Assembly: GCA_036426205.1 (NCBI GenBank)
Contig: CM071568.1
Location: 231,101,236 to 231,165,235 of the forward strand
DNA from: Ascaphus truei
Lineage: Eukaryota > Chordata > Amphibia > Anura > Ascaphidae
Reading direction: 5' to 3'
Length of the DNA: 64,000 nucleotides
In this document: one piece after another, positions 45,001-55,306 of the stretch
How positions within the stretch are numbered: the first letter of the stretch is position 1
Layout of the letters: every line of letters begins with the position of its first letter
Position numbers and translations under genes: made by a program
The notes under the pieces: generated by a model
Seen by the model: the letters and a program-made list of their open reading frames with translations, nothing else
What the model was told of the DNA's origin: nothing
The model's database searches: none

Positions 45001-45239
45001 ACTTAATAATTTTTAAATTATAAAGTACATACTAAACAATGTTTAGCATTGTTTATTTAACACCAACATGCTACAGAACAAAATCAAAGCACCGAAGTAG
45101 TCACTGTTATTCATTAAATTGATATAAATTATTCTAAAACATACAGAACCCTTACAAGCTCATATTGAACCCACAAAATACCCACAACATATATATAAGC
45201 ATAATTATTCTATCCTTAAATCATTTATTTACTTACATG

Positions 45240-45420
45240 GAAGGCCCATTATTTCGGATATTTGCTTCCATAGTTTGTCATGAAGATTTCTGTCATGGCA
45301 CCATTTGCTTTTTTGGTTCCATACAGAATCTATCAAATACTTCAGAAATCAGCAATGCAATTGCAGATTTATCCATTTTATGTTGTAATTTAAGTGCTGC
45401 AAATCACACCAACAAAGTTT
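45240..45420 (-). pseudogene. Harbinger second ORF, MADF-domain exon
   Basis: On minus, ATG at about 45379 gives MDKSAIALLISEVFDRF. After a frameshift comes WNQKSKWCHDRNLHDKLW and KQISEIMGLP, then a GTAAG donor. The Trp pattern is that of the MADF/Myb-type DNA-binding fold. It is the 5' exon of the ORF whose end is at 44365-44800. Confidence 0.7.
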
Positions 45421-45739
45421 AACAGCACAGCACACCACATCCGAAATTTCCAGTGCTTAGATTTGATTGGATGTCATAATGCTAGATTTTCATTGGTTTT
45501 CCAGGCTGCTGCACTTTGATTGGCTCTTCCCTTGCCATGTGATCAGCCCTCGCGCCGGAAAAACAAATTCTACTGTCTCCCCAGGCACAGCTCCGGTCTT
45601 AGCACACGTGCGCGCAATAGCACTTAGGACGCGTCCATCAGGAACAAGGTATTTCAACGCGCTAGAGCGCGTCTCTACACCCTGGCCGCGGCCTAAAAGA
45701 TACAGTTACCGTTGCTCCTGGTCCAGGAAAAACCTGTGA

Positions 45740-45830
45740 GAGAATCCATGTAAATATGGAAGAAGGGAAGAGAACCAGGTCTGAATTCCATAGTGCCCTG
45801 GTTATTTTCCCTTCTTCCATATTTGCGTGG
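45740..45830. mobile_element. Small palindromic element
   Basis: CCATGTAAATATGGAAGAAG and CTTCTTCCATATTTGCGTGG are inverted about 50 bp apart. It sits at the right edge of the 3.5-kb insertion in unit B. Confidence 0.75.
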
Positions 45831-46190
45831 CAAATACAAACCAGTTTTGCAGAACAGCAAAGTGATAATTGCCGATAAAGATGTGACTGCCTAATGAAGT
45901 TTAATACTCAAAATAGAGGAACAAGTTCATAGGAAAAAATTGCCATAGTTTGTGTGGCTATCTTCTATTTGGTAGTATTTTACAGAATGAGCCCAAGTAG
46001 AGGAATACATAGCCCCCAACCAGATCAGGGCAACATTTGTAAACACCCTTCTTGGACTAAAATGTGTTATTCAGGATAAACACACCCAACCCAAAACATT
46101 GTATTACCATGGCCATCTCACACGGACTCAAATCCAACCCCTCACCCCCACTACAAGAAAGGCTCCTTGGAGTTTTCCCCATTAGAGAGA
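45831..46190. repeat. Segmental duplication unit B, right part
   Basis: Matches 48740-48960 and 49257-49370 of unit D (for example CCATGGCCATCTCACAC), completing unit B after the insertion. Confidence 0.85.
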
Positions 46191-46254
46191 AGAAAAAAAG
46201 CACATAAAAGAAAAAGATCATGTTTTAGAAGACCGCATTGATCATCTCAAAGTA

Positions 46255-46455
46255 CTGTAATAAAAATATAGCTAGATAGAGAAGATGAGAGAGATATAGA
46301 GAAGATATTATATATGAGAGATGTTATACTATAGAGAGAGACAGACATATCGCGATATACAGACAGAGATATATAGAGATATAGAGATATGACATATATA
46401 TATAATAAATACATTACACATCATACACACACACACACACACACACTAGGCATTG
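46255..46455. repeat. GATA/GAGA-rich and (CA)n microsatellites
   Basis: AGATAGAGAAGATGAGAGAG-type purine-rich DNA, ATATAT runs and a (CA)n run at about 46422-46446. Confidence 0.85.
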
Positions 46456-46620
46456 TAAATATTAAGTGCTCAGGTGGTTAAAATAAAGGGCTCCCCTCAG
46501 TGCAGTCTAATGTTATCATGGCAACCAAGACCGAGATGAAGAAAATCATGAACAAACTCACCCCCACAAAGTAAACGTTTCTTAAAGATAGCAGGACCTG
46601 CTCAAGAGTCAAGATCCCAA

Positions 46621-46889
46621 GGCCTCGTCTATGGTTGCGGCGTCAGTGCGCGCACGACGTCACTCGCGCAAAATCTGCACTGCAGGCAGGAGGCATCGGA
46701 AGGCGTGGCCGTGACATCACATGAGCGGTTCACCCTCATTGTCTGAACTGCTCACGTGACGCAGCAAGAACAATGTTAAAAGTCTGTTCAAAACTGGTGC
46801 GCGTGGACGCATCGGTCGCACGATCTGCGCGCTCAATGGACAACCCTAATTTGTTTTTTGCGGCGCACGCCACCACTATAATAACGGCC
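46621..46889. mobile_element. GC-rich MITE with GGCC ends (1)
   Basis: GGCCTCGTCTATGGTTGCGG at left. The right end ACCACTATAATAACGGCC gives an imperfect inverted repeat. Flanks CAA and TAA. CpG-rich, non-coding. Confidence 0.7.
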
Positions 46890-47060
46890 TAACATCACAA
46901 TGTAAAAACCATACACCAAGCTTCGGGGCGAGAGAGGGAGATTGCTGCTTTAACACCCTGTGCGGCTCAATGCATTGTTTTGAGGGTCCCTCTTGTGGCA
47001 AAAGTGATCATGAACAATAGTCCTGAATGGTAAGTAGCCTCAGGTAAATCCTTTACTACA

Positions 47061-47195
47061 TCAATCAGAGTCAGGAGTACAGTCCTCATCATCGGCTACA
47101 TACCCCGTGTGCAAGGCTTTACATTTTTCCACAAAAAAGCAGCAGCTCACTTACCCTTCTCCAGCACAGGACTGGCATTTTGATCCAATATATAC
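47061..47195 (-). CDS. Exon-like pair, copy C (most diverged)
   Basis: Blocks 47195-47155 (YILDQNASPVLEK) and 47095-47061 (ADDEDCTPDSD, stop). The changes FML to YIL and final Asn to Asp keep both frames open and both splice-like borders, while the surrounding DNA differs more. Confidence 0.38.
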
Positions 47196-47529
47196 CTTGA
47201 GTAAAAGAAACAGAAAAAGTCATTACCGCAATAGCATTAACGTTTTTTAATAAGGCAAAATAAAATTGTAATTATATTTTTATAGCACCAACAAGGTACA
47301 CAACACTACACAATTTTGAAACACCATTCAATACAAAGAATAGAATACAGATGGACACATTTATCAAAATACATGTACTAATGGTAGAAAGCAGTCCCTT
47401 GCCTGGATAGCTTACAATTACGTTGGCATATGAGAAAGAAACCGCAAGAGCAACTTTAATTGCTGGGTTAGAAGGTCTATAAGAGTATAGTGTAGTTTAG
47501 TGAGTTTATTACGACTACTTTCAAACTAA

Positions 47530-47880
47530 GGCCTGGGACAATGTAGGGTGAGCCTTGCTCAGCAGATGCACTTACCCCCTGCATCTGTCATCAGCGCGGC
47601 TTTAGTAGCCGCTTCCGCATGCGTGCGGAGGCTCAGGTATTTTGGAGAGACAGGCAAATTTTAAATTTGCCGCTCAGAGAAGCGGAGGAGCGGTCACGTG
47701 ACTGCTCACATCCAATGGGAGCGAGGGACTAGCCCTGCCTCCCGACACGCCTCCGGCTGCCTCCGCCCCCAAAGCGCGCTCACTGCCTCGCCTGCCAGGA
47801 CATAAAAAAGCTCCAGTTTGAGCAGGCAAGGCAGAGCAGGAGCGCTGATCAGCGCGGCCCGAGGCACCATGCCCGAGGCC
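47530..47880. mobile_element. GC-rich MITE with GGCC ends (2)
   Basis: GGCCTGGGACAATG at left and CACCATGCCCGAGGCC at right. Flanks TAA and TTA. Dense in CpG and CGCGG words, non-coding. Confidence 0.7.
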
Positions 47881-47969
47881 TTATGTTGCAGAACAAGCTA
47901 AAAGCTTGTAGCAAAGAGATGAACAATAGTCCCGTATGGTAAGTAGCCTCAGGTAAATCCTTTATTACA

Positions 47970-48222
47970 TCAATTAGAGTCAGGAGTACAGTCCTCATCA
48001 TCGGCTACATACACCGTGGCATATGTTAATAATAACTTTATTTCATATAGCGCTCTTCTCCCAATGGGACGCAAAGCGTTTCACAATTACAGTATAGTGA
48101 GCGGTACGCAGCACACAGGAATTTAGACCCATTTTGCCAGGATTTACATTTCTTTACAAAAAAAAAAAAAATCTCGCTTACCCTTCTCCAGCACAGGACT
48201 GGCATTTTGCTTCAGCATAAAC
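47970..48222 (-). CDS. Exon-like pair, copy D
   Basis: Blocks 48222-48182 (FMLKQNASPVLEK) and 48004-47970 (ADDEDCTPDSN, stop). Upstream on minus at 48815-48751 an open block reads IELQEAAASVAAIITLLFC. Its counterpart in unit B contains a stop. Whether it is an exon is unknown. Confidence 0.35.
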
Positions 48223-48964
48223 CTTGAGTAAAGAAACCACAGAAATCTTTAATAGTATCAATTGTTGAAAAAGCAACATATACGTGTATAGCACCAGTCA
48301 GCTACACAACACCACCATTTTACAAACCGTACAATACAAAGAACATAATACAGATGGGAAAAGACCAGTATAACATTGGTGGAAAGGAGTCCCTGTCCTG
48401 CAGAGCTTGCAATGTCACCGGCATATGGAGAAACAGAAGCCATAAGAGCAACTGTGATTGCTTTGGTTACAAGGTGTACAAGAGTATACTGTAGCTTTGT
48501 GTGTTTATTAGAATTACCTTCAATGTATAATGTTGCAGAACAAGCTACAAGCCATGGTCGGTTTTTCTAGTCTTGTAGTTACTATAATAGTGCTCATAAA
48601 TGACATGGGACGTTCCCATTTAATCAAGTGTACAGTAACTGGATGTATTGTGTCCCTCTCCTTGTCAAACATTCAACAGTATTGAAGCGTTTTATTTGTA
48701 TTTAGAAGGCAAGGGGGCAGAATGTAGCACGGGGCTTGGCAAATACAAACCAGATTTGCAGAACAGCAAAGTGATAATTGCCGCTACAGATGCGGCTGCC
48801 TCTTGAAGTTCAATACTCAAAGGAACATGTTAAAAGGGAAGACATTGCCACAATTTGTATTGGTATCTCCTATTCTGCAGAATGAGTGCAAGTAGAGGTA
48901 TACATAACCTCCAACCAGATCAGGGCATCATTTGTAAACGCCATTCTTGGACTAAACTGGGCTA

Positions 48965-49256
48965 GGCCGCGTTTACAGCGCCGGCGACACGACTGATGAT
49001 GTCACCTGTCACCATTGCGATAATTATATTTCAAATTTAGGCGACGTCGCTGGCTACAATGCCAGCGACGTCATCAAGGGGGGAGGCAGAGGGACGGAGT
49101 AGCTCCTGAGACCGCCGCCGAAAACAATCAAATAACAGTGACTACCAGATTTTTGGTAGCACTATTGCTCCGTCGCGTGCACTATAAGCTCCGACGACTG
49201 TGATAATGCATTTGTTTTGACGCGACGGTCGTATCGCCGGCACTATAAGCGCAGCC
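48965..49256. mobile_element. GC-rich MITE with GGCC ends (3)
   Basis: GGCCGCGTTTACAGCGCCGG at left; CCGGCACTATAAGCGCAGCC at right. Flanks CTA and TTA. Same ends as 34962-35118. Confidence 0.8.
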
Positions 49257-49436
49257 TTACTCAGAAGCCCACCCAGCCCATCCATTGCATTACCATGGCC
49301 ATCTCACACCGACTCAAACTCAACCCCTCACCCCCAATACCAGAAAGGCTCCTTGTTGGCGTGTTCACCCAAAAATAAAATAAAAACGCATAATTACAGA
49401 GCAAAATATTTCAAATCAGGGATCGAACGGATCACT

Positions 49437-49493
49437 CAATGGAATCTCTAATATTCAGAGACAGTCCCTGCAATTCATTAGACAGAGCCATGC
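49437..49493 (-). CDS. Possible first coding exon (unidentified)
   Basis: Minus-strand ATG at 49493 in good context (A at -3, G at +4) gives MALSNELQGLSLNIRDSIE before TGA. A weak GT donor lies at the last codon. It lies just downstream, on minus, of CpG-rich DNA that also has a strong donor-like GGAGTAAGTG at about 49527. It would be the 5' end of a minus-strand gene reaching into the duplicated units. No match is recognised, so this is a hypothesis. Confidence 0.25.
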
Positions 49494-49609
49494 TGGATGG
49501 ATTAATGCAGCCACCACGTGCACTTACTCCCTCTCCCAGAACTCGGGCCCGGGACACAGCGCACGCGTAGACACCCAGTACTCTCCCGGCCCCAAGCTGC
49601 ACACAGCGG

Positions 49610-50065
49610 GGCTGGGGATCTGGGAAGGTGGGTGCGCACAGCGGGGCTGGGGATATGGGGAGGTGGGTGCGCACAGCGGGGCTGGGGATATGGGGATATG
49701 GGGAGGTGGATGTGGACAGCGGGGCTGGGGATATGGGGAGGTGGGGATATGGGAAGGTGGATGTGCACAGCGGGGCTGGGGATATGGGGAGGTGGGGATA
49801 TGGGAAGGTGGATGTGCACAGCGGGGCTGGGGATATGGGGAGGTGGATGCGCACAGCGGGGCTGGGGATATGGGGAGGTGGATGCGCACAGCGGGGCTGG
49901 GGATATGGGAGGGTGGATGCGCACAGCGGGGCTGGGGATATGGGAAGGTGGATGCGCACAGCGGGGCTGGGGATATGGGAAGGTGGATGCGCACAGCGGG
50001 GCTGGGGATATGGGAGAGGGGCTGGGGATATGGGAGAGGGGCTGGGGATATGGGAAGGTGGATGC
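49610..50065. repeat. 35-bp GC-rich minisatellite
   Basis: About thirteen copies of a unit with GATATGGGGAGGTGGATGCG and CACAGCGGGGCTGGG. Copies differ by GGAG/GAAG and by dropped halves. Six-frame ORFs over it are artefacts. Confidence 0.97.
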
Positions 50066-50907
50066 GCACACTCCGTTTTGTTTGCTACGTGGCCTAGATT
50101 TTGTTGTAACCCCGTTTTTAAAGGAGCATATCCATCAGAGGCAATAAAGCGGCATAAAATCTACATATAAAGCGGTTAACAGAGCGGTATGCAGCGCAAT
50201 TGGTTGCGGGCTATATGTCGCTGAAAAGGCCAACTGCATTTATAAGTGTTTATGAAAAGCAGACCCGCTCTGATTCACATACTTTGCACACTCTCTAGCA
50301 GCGAGGGCCTTGTATTCTGTGTGCACGCACCTGAATAATAACCCCGCGGTCCCGCAACAAGTCAGGCCGCGCAGCGCCTCCATAGCGCTACCTGTGACCT
50401 CCAACCCTGCCCTCTGCCTGAGGCCTGGTGTAAAAGTGCGCTCAAATAAATATATTTTTAAATACTTTGAGAAACAGTACACGTGTCTGAGATTGAATTC
50501 CGCAGCGCAATACAATTATTCAAATAAAAATCAGAAATACTTTGCAAAACTTTTATTCCCGCGGCTCCCCCCTCACAAGGTGTAAAAGATGTCACGTGAC
50601 CGCGAGAAAGGGAACTCTGGACAGTTCCTCCCATTAGCTGTGGGTGTCGCTGTGTGCAGAAGTTTGCTTTGTTTTCCAGGGTCAGCAAATTTCCTGACCC
50701 CGGTAATTATTTTAAGGTGTGCATTACATCTGCCTCACAGGCACTTTTTTAGGCTTAGCGCTTAGTGTATGTCATTAATCCGTTTTGCTCAGTTGTCTAT
50801 TCCTTGCATACCAGCAGCTTGCCATCATTTAATATGTCCCTGTTTTCGAACAGAGTCATTAGGGGGTAAAACATCGAGGAATTGTTTCCATGTAGCAAAG
50901 ATTTTGA
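50066..50907. other. CpG-containing DNA without a recognised gene
   Basis: 50330-50420 and 50565-50620 hold clustered CpG (CCGCGGTCCCGC, CACGTGACCGCGAG). With 49500-49600 this could be a CpG island promoter, but no transcript can be shown. Confidence 0.4.
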
Positions 50908-51264
50908 ATGTGTGATGATACTGAAGTAGGAAATCTGGACACACCATTTCAAAAACTTGAAAAATTATTAACACAAGAAATGAAGCAATTTTGGGATACC
51001 GTCTCCCTCAAAAGATATATTGAGAATAGAAGAATCCCCCGGGGTTTAAGAATTCTTAAATCACCCACACTAGATTTAGGAAATGAAGCATTGATAAAGG
51101 AGCGGCATTTTGTGTTAGAAGCCTGTTCCTTTGGTCTGATGCAGCTATTGATTAAACGTAGAACAGAATCTATGATAATTATGGATAAGGAAATTCTAAA
51201 ACGTAAGGAACAGCTAGAACGTTCACTGAGTTACAGGAATATAAAAGTCTCGAGGAAAAGGTAG
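50908..51264 (+). CDS. Coiled-coil ORF of Penelope-like element type (fragment)
   Basis: 118-codon open frame. LEKLLTQEMKQFWDTVSLK, RYIENRRIPRGLRILKSP and CSFGLMQLLIKRRTESM resemble the (W)..L..Y....R.PRGLRI.K.P....CS..L..L..... pattern I associate with the upstream ORF of Penelope-like elements in frogs; this is recall, not a search. The end is charged and helical. Unlike the other retroelement remnants in the window it has no internal stop, but the element does not continue: satellite DNA begins at about 51440. Confidence 0.5.
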   Translation: MCDDTEVGNLDTPFQKLEKLLTQEMKQFWDTVSLKRYIENRRIPRGLRILKSPTLDLGNEALIKERHFVLEACSFGLMQLLIKRRTESMIIMDKEILKRKEQLERSLSYRNIKVSRKR

Positions 51265-51524
51265 AGCATAGAATAGAAAAAAACCGAGAAAGAAATGATT
51301 AATATAAAACATAATAAAACATTTTTTATAGAGATAAACAAAGATTATGAACTAAAACAAGAAAGAAATTGGAAGGCAGGGAAACCCGAACCAGAGAAAG
51401 ATCAGGTAGAAGAAATGAAAGACGGCAACCGTTGCCACCCCACGCCCCCTGATGCCGCCACGCGCACTCCACCCCTTGCCCTCACGCGGTCCCCACTTGC
51501 CTCAAGTCACCCACCCAACCAAGT

Positions 51525-52325
51525 GTAAGTCACTCCCACACCCACCCAAGTGTCAGTCACTCCCACACCCACCCAAGTGTCAGTCAGTCACTCCCACACT
51601 CACCCAAGTGTCAGTCACTCCCACACCCACCCAAGTGTCAGTCACTCCCACACCCACCCAAGTGTCAGTCACTCCCACACCCACCCAAGTGTCAGTCACT
51701 CCCACACCCACCCAAGTGTCAGTCACTCCCACACCCACCCAAGTGTCAGTCACTCCCACACCCACCCAAGTGTCAGTCAGTCACCCACCCAAGTGTCAGT
51801 CAGTCACTCCCACACCCACCCAAGTGTCAGTAACTCCCACACTCACCCAAGTGTCAGGCAGCCACCCACCCAAGTGTCAGTCACTCCCACACCCACCCAA
51901 GTGTCAGTCACTCCCACACCCACTCAAGTGTCAGTCACTCCCACACCCAAGTGTCAGTCAGTCACCCACACAAGTGTCAGTCAGTCACCCACCCAAGTGT
52001 CAGTCAGTCACCCACCCATGTGTCAGTCACTCCCACACCCACCCAAGTGTCAGTCACCCACCCAAGTGTCAGTCACTCCCACACCCACCCAAGTGTCAGT
52101 CACTCCCACACCCACCCAAGTGTCAGTCAGTCACCCACCCAAGTGTCAGTCAGTCACCCACCCAAGTGTCAGTCACTCCCACACCCACCCAAGTGTCAGT
52201 CACTCCCACACCCACCCAAGTGTCAGTCAGTCACCCCCGGCCACCCAAGTGTCAGTCAAAAGTGTCAGTCAGTGACACGCCCACCCACCCAAGTGTCAGT
52301 GGAACCACAAACCACCCAAGGTAAG
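51525..52325. repeat. Satellite array, CCCACCCAAGTGTCAGTCA unit
   Basis: About thirty units alternating a 27-bp form (CACTCCCACACCCACCCAAG) with a shorter 20-bp form. Open frames of 240-444 codons arise because the unit lengths keep frames open; they are not genes. Confidence 0.95.
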
Positions 52326-53935
52326 TCAGTCAGTCCCCCACACCCTGCACACCTCTGTCTCTCGGTCATCCCACCACCGTCTCCCTCTTCTCCAGTACAC
52401 GCTTGTCCCACCTCCCCACTCCCTGTAACTCTCTCTCTGTCACCCACCTATCTCTCTGTGACCACTCAGCCCTCTCTGTCACCTTGTCGACCCTACGTCC
52501 ACCTCTCTCTGTCAACTCCTATCCGTCCCCATCTCTCTGTCAACAAAGAACGAAGCCAGTCTATCTGTCCCTCGTACTACCACCACACTCGCCTCATTCA
52601 CCCTGTTTCCATCTCGTTTACCTTCATGTACCCACAACCTGCTGACACCCTAATCTCTCTGTCACCCAATACCTCTCTGTCACCCGCACGCAGCCTCTCT
52701 GCAGTGTCAGTCACCCACCAACCCACCCAAGTGTCAGTCAGTCAGTCAGTCCCCCACCCCCTCACACTCTCTGTCTCTCGGTCATCCACTCTCTCTCTCT
52801 GTCACCCACTCTCTCTCTCTGTCACCCACGCTTTCTCTGTGACCCACTCTCTCTGTCACCCACTCCCTCTCTCTGTCACCCACTCACTTCTGTCACCCAC
52901 TATCTCTCTGTCACCCACTCACTCGCTCTCTCTGTCAGTGTCAGTCACCCACCAACCCACCCAAGTGTCAGTCAGTCAGTCAGTCCCCCCCCCCCTCACA
53001 CTCTTGTCTCTCTGTCATCCACTCTCTTTCTGTCACCCACTCTCTACTCGTCCCCACTATTTCTGTGACCCATCCTGTCAACACTCCCTTCTTGTCACCC
53101 ACTCCCTTCTCTGTCACCCACCTCCTTCTCTGTCACCCACTCCCTACTCTGTCACCACTCACTCGCTTCATGGTCACACTCACTCGCTCTCTCTCTCGCT
53201 CTCTGTCACCCTCTCTCTCTGTCACCCTCTCTCGCTCTCTCCCTGTCACCCACTCTCTCTCTCTGTCACCCACTCTTTTCTGTGACCCACTCTCTGTCAC
53301 CCACTCCCTCTCTCTGTCACCCACTCCCTCTCTCTGTCACCCACTCTCTCTCTGTCACCCACTCCCTCTCTCTGTCACCCACTCACTCCGCTCTCATCGG
53401 TCACCCACTCACTCGCTCTCTCTCTCGCTCTCTGTTCACCCTCTCTCTCTGTCACCCTCTCTGCTCTCTCCCCTGTCACCCACTATCTCTGTCACCCACC
53501 CTCTCTCTCTCTTTGTCACCAACTCTCTCTCGCTCTCTCTCTGTCACTCTCGCTCTCTCTCTCTGTCACTCTCCCTCTCTCTGTCACTCTCTCTCTCTGT
53601 CACCCACTCACTCGCTCTCATCGGTCACCCACTCACTCGCTCTCTCTCATCGTCTCTGTCACCCTCGAGAGAGGGAAAAAGCGAGAGCGAGGAAAGGGAC
53701 AATAAAGAAGAGGGAAAAAAAAAGAGAGAGAGCGGGGGAAAAAACGCGAGCGAGCGGAGAGAGGGAAAGCGCGAAGAGAGAGCGCGAGGGAAAGAGATAA
53801 GAGCGAGGGCCCAAGAGAGAGAGAGGGAAAAAAACTCTCTCTCTCTCTCTGTCATCCACTCTCTCTCGCTCTCTGTCACCCTCTCTCTCTCTCTGTCACC
53901 CACTCTCTCTCGCTCTCTCTGTCACCCTCTCTGGG
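52326..53935. repeat. CT-rich satellite, CTCTCTGTCACCCACT unit
   Basis: Roughly one hundred short units. A larger period is visible where GTGTCAGTCACCCACCAACC recurs (52707 and 52938), so part of the array is a duplicated block of about 230 bp. Confidence 0.95.
53664..53842. repeat. Purine-strand block inside the CT-rich satellite
   Basis: The array switches abruptly from CT-rich to GAGAGAGGGAAAAAGCGAG-type purine-rich DNA and back, as if a segment had been inverted. Confidence 0.8.
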
Positions 53936-53939
53936 GAAT

Positions 53940-54560
53940 GCAGAGAGTGCTGCAAAAAGAAGGTGTCTCTCTGGAGCACAGCGCATTCAAGCAGAGCATA
54001 TACTGCAGAGCTATCTGCAAGATTTGCATGCGAATCTGCAGGAGGCCAAGGAGAAACCGGCGGATGCTGAGGAGATGCATCAGGTTCTGCAGGAAGAAAG
54101 TGTCCAGGCTGCTAATGAAGTAAAAGTGCTGCAGGAGAATGAGTACCCAATGTGTCCCCACAGAGCAGCATGAGCAGCTGAAGGCCACGCTGAGCATTGC
54201 AAGAGCATTGCTGAAGGGGAGCTTAGAGGCCAGGTTACTCAGTATGAGAGGAAGCGGGAGAAGGTCCAGAAACTGGAACGAGAGCAGGAGGAGCAGAGAT
54301 GCTGCTCCATCCCCAAAAGTCAGTACATCAGGAGAAAGAGGCGTGGAAAATGCAAGCAGCGGCAGCCCTAGCGACGAAATCCACAGAGCTCCAAAATGGG
54401 GTGAAGGATGCGCTGATGCAAGCTCAGAGCAAGCACAAGGAAGAGGTGGAGGCTCTGAAAGGAGAATTGTAGAATGCCCTCAAGAACCAGATGTCTCTAG
54501 CTGATTAACTAAACCTGCTGCAAAGAGAGAAAAGCATTGTGACACTTCAGAAAGGCTACA
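53940..54560 (+). pseudogene. Coiled-coil protein pseudogene fragment
   Basis: Reading across frames, the plus strand gives QSYLQDLHANLQEAKEKPAD, AEEMHQVLQEESVQAANEVK, EQHEQLKATLSIARALLK, ERKREKVQKLEREQEEQR, LATKSTELQNGVKDALMQAQ and KHKEEVEALKGEL. This is a heptad-rich, intron-less coiled coil broken by frameshifts. It is reminiscent of ribosome-binding-protein/kinectin-type proteins, but the family is not settled. The lack of introns suggests a processed copy. Confidence 0.5.
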
Positions 54561-54689
54561 GGGTGGTTACCCAAGGAAGGATGGTGAGAGGAAGCTATTT
54601 GCTCTGCAACTGTCACCATACAGTCTGCCTACAGAGGGAGGAAAGCTTGTATGTTTTTTTCGCGAGTAAAGCCGCTCGGGTTATTCAGT

Positions 54690-55190
54690 AATTTTGGAGA
54701 ATGAAGCAACAAAGAAAGAAGTTTGAAAACTTGAGGGAATGTGTGATTCTTCTACAATCAAATGTTAGGAGGTATCAGTAACAAATATGCTACAGGGATG
54801 TGAAGAAAGCTGCTACTATGATTCAGTCCAGATATGGATCCTGCATCATAAACCAGCAGGTGTTGCATTCCTATAAGTGTACCTGCAATACCGTGGCAGT
54901 GCCACAATCTGCTTTCCACTAAATGTGGAATACAAGGACCAAGTATGGTGGAGTAGCGCAATAAAAGTCCAGCCGCACTACCGTGCCAAAGGGGTCCGAC
55001 ATAGATTCCTTGCGTTAAAGCAGCCGCTATAAAGATGCAGTCTCGAGAATGAGACAGAAATGTGTCCATGATCGTATGCTGAGAAAGAAGTCACTGACTA
55101 TCCAGCGGTGCACACGTCGGATTAAATTAATGGGTCAAGAAAGAGAGTCCCAAATCTACAAGTCCGTCGACTGTAAAAGAGAAGTGACAT
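54690..55190 (+). pseudogene. IQ-motif pseudogene fragment (ASPM-like)
   Basis: Broken frames read KKFENLRECVILLQSNVRRY, DVKKAATMIQSRYGSCIINQ, YKCTCNTVAVPQSAF, KVQPHYRAKGVRHRFLALKQ and KSLTIQRCTRRIKLMGQER. Repeated A..IQ..YR and R..FL..K units are calmodulin-binding IQ motifs of the ASPM type. No introns; several frameshifts. It follows the coiled-coil fragment without a clear boundary. Confidence 0.45.
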
Positions 55191-55306
55191 GGTGTGCACT
55201 TGGAATTAATGAGAATTCCGCCAAAGTTGAAGTACAGGAGCTAGATGAGGCTTAGCCAGGAACAGATCATCATGCGAGTGACACGGACGAGGAGATCACG
55301 TGACCT

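Larger units (their letters stand above)
42361..45693 (+). mobile_element. PIF/Harbinger DNA transposon with both ORFs (decayed)
   Basis: Terminal inverted repeats GGCCAGGGTG(A/T)GGAGACGCG (left) and their complement ending CACCCTGGCCGCGGCC (right). Flanks TTA and TAA suit the 3-bp AT-rich Harbinger target, though they are not identical. It contains a spliced DDE transposase on plus and a MADF/Myb-like ORF on minus in convergent order, the usual two-gene layout of Harbinger. A hAT end (44870-45000) is nested inside. Confidence 0.8.
46450..47500. repeat. Segmental duplication unit C
   Basis: Shares the unit order of A, B and D but is more diverged and lacks the GCGCTCTTCTCCC tail. It carries its own MITE at 46621-46889. 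Confidence 0.8.
47905..49370. repeat. Segmental duplication unit D
   Basis: Closest to unit B. An uninterrupted copy of the region that in B is split by the Harbinger insertion, apart from a MITE at 48965-49256. Confidence 0.85.

Noticed and set aside
49432..50170. Gly/Trp- and Pro/His-rich ORFs (up to 209 codons)
   Set aside because: Frames of the 35-bp minisatellite; both strands are open together.
51525..52325. Regularly spaced repeats as a CRISPR array
   Set aside because: There are no unique spacers, unit lengths vary, and the context is a vertebrate nuclear genome.
51452..53800. Open frames up to 444 codons with Thr/Pro/Ser repeats resembling mucins
   Set aside because: They are translations of the GTGTCAGTCA and CTGTCACC satellites in several frames at once, with no signal peptide or splice context.
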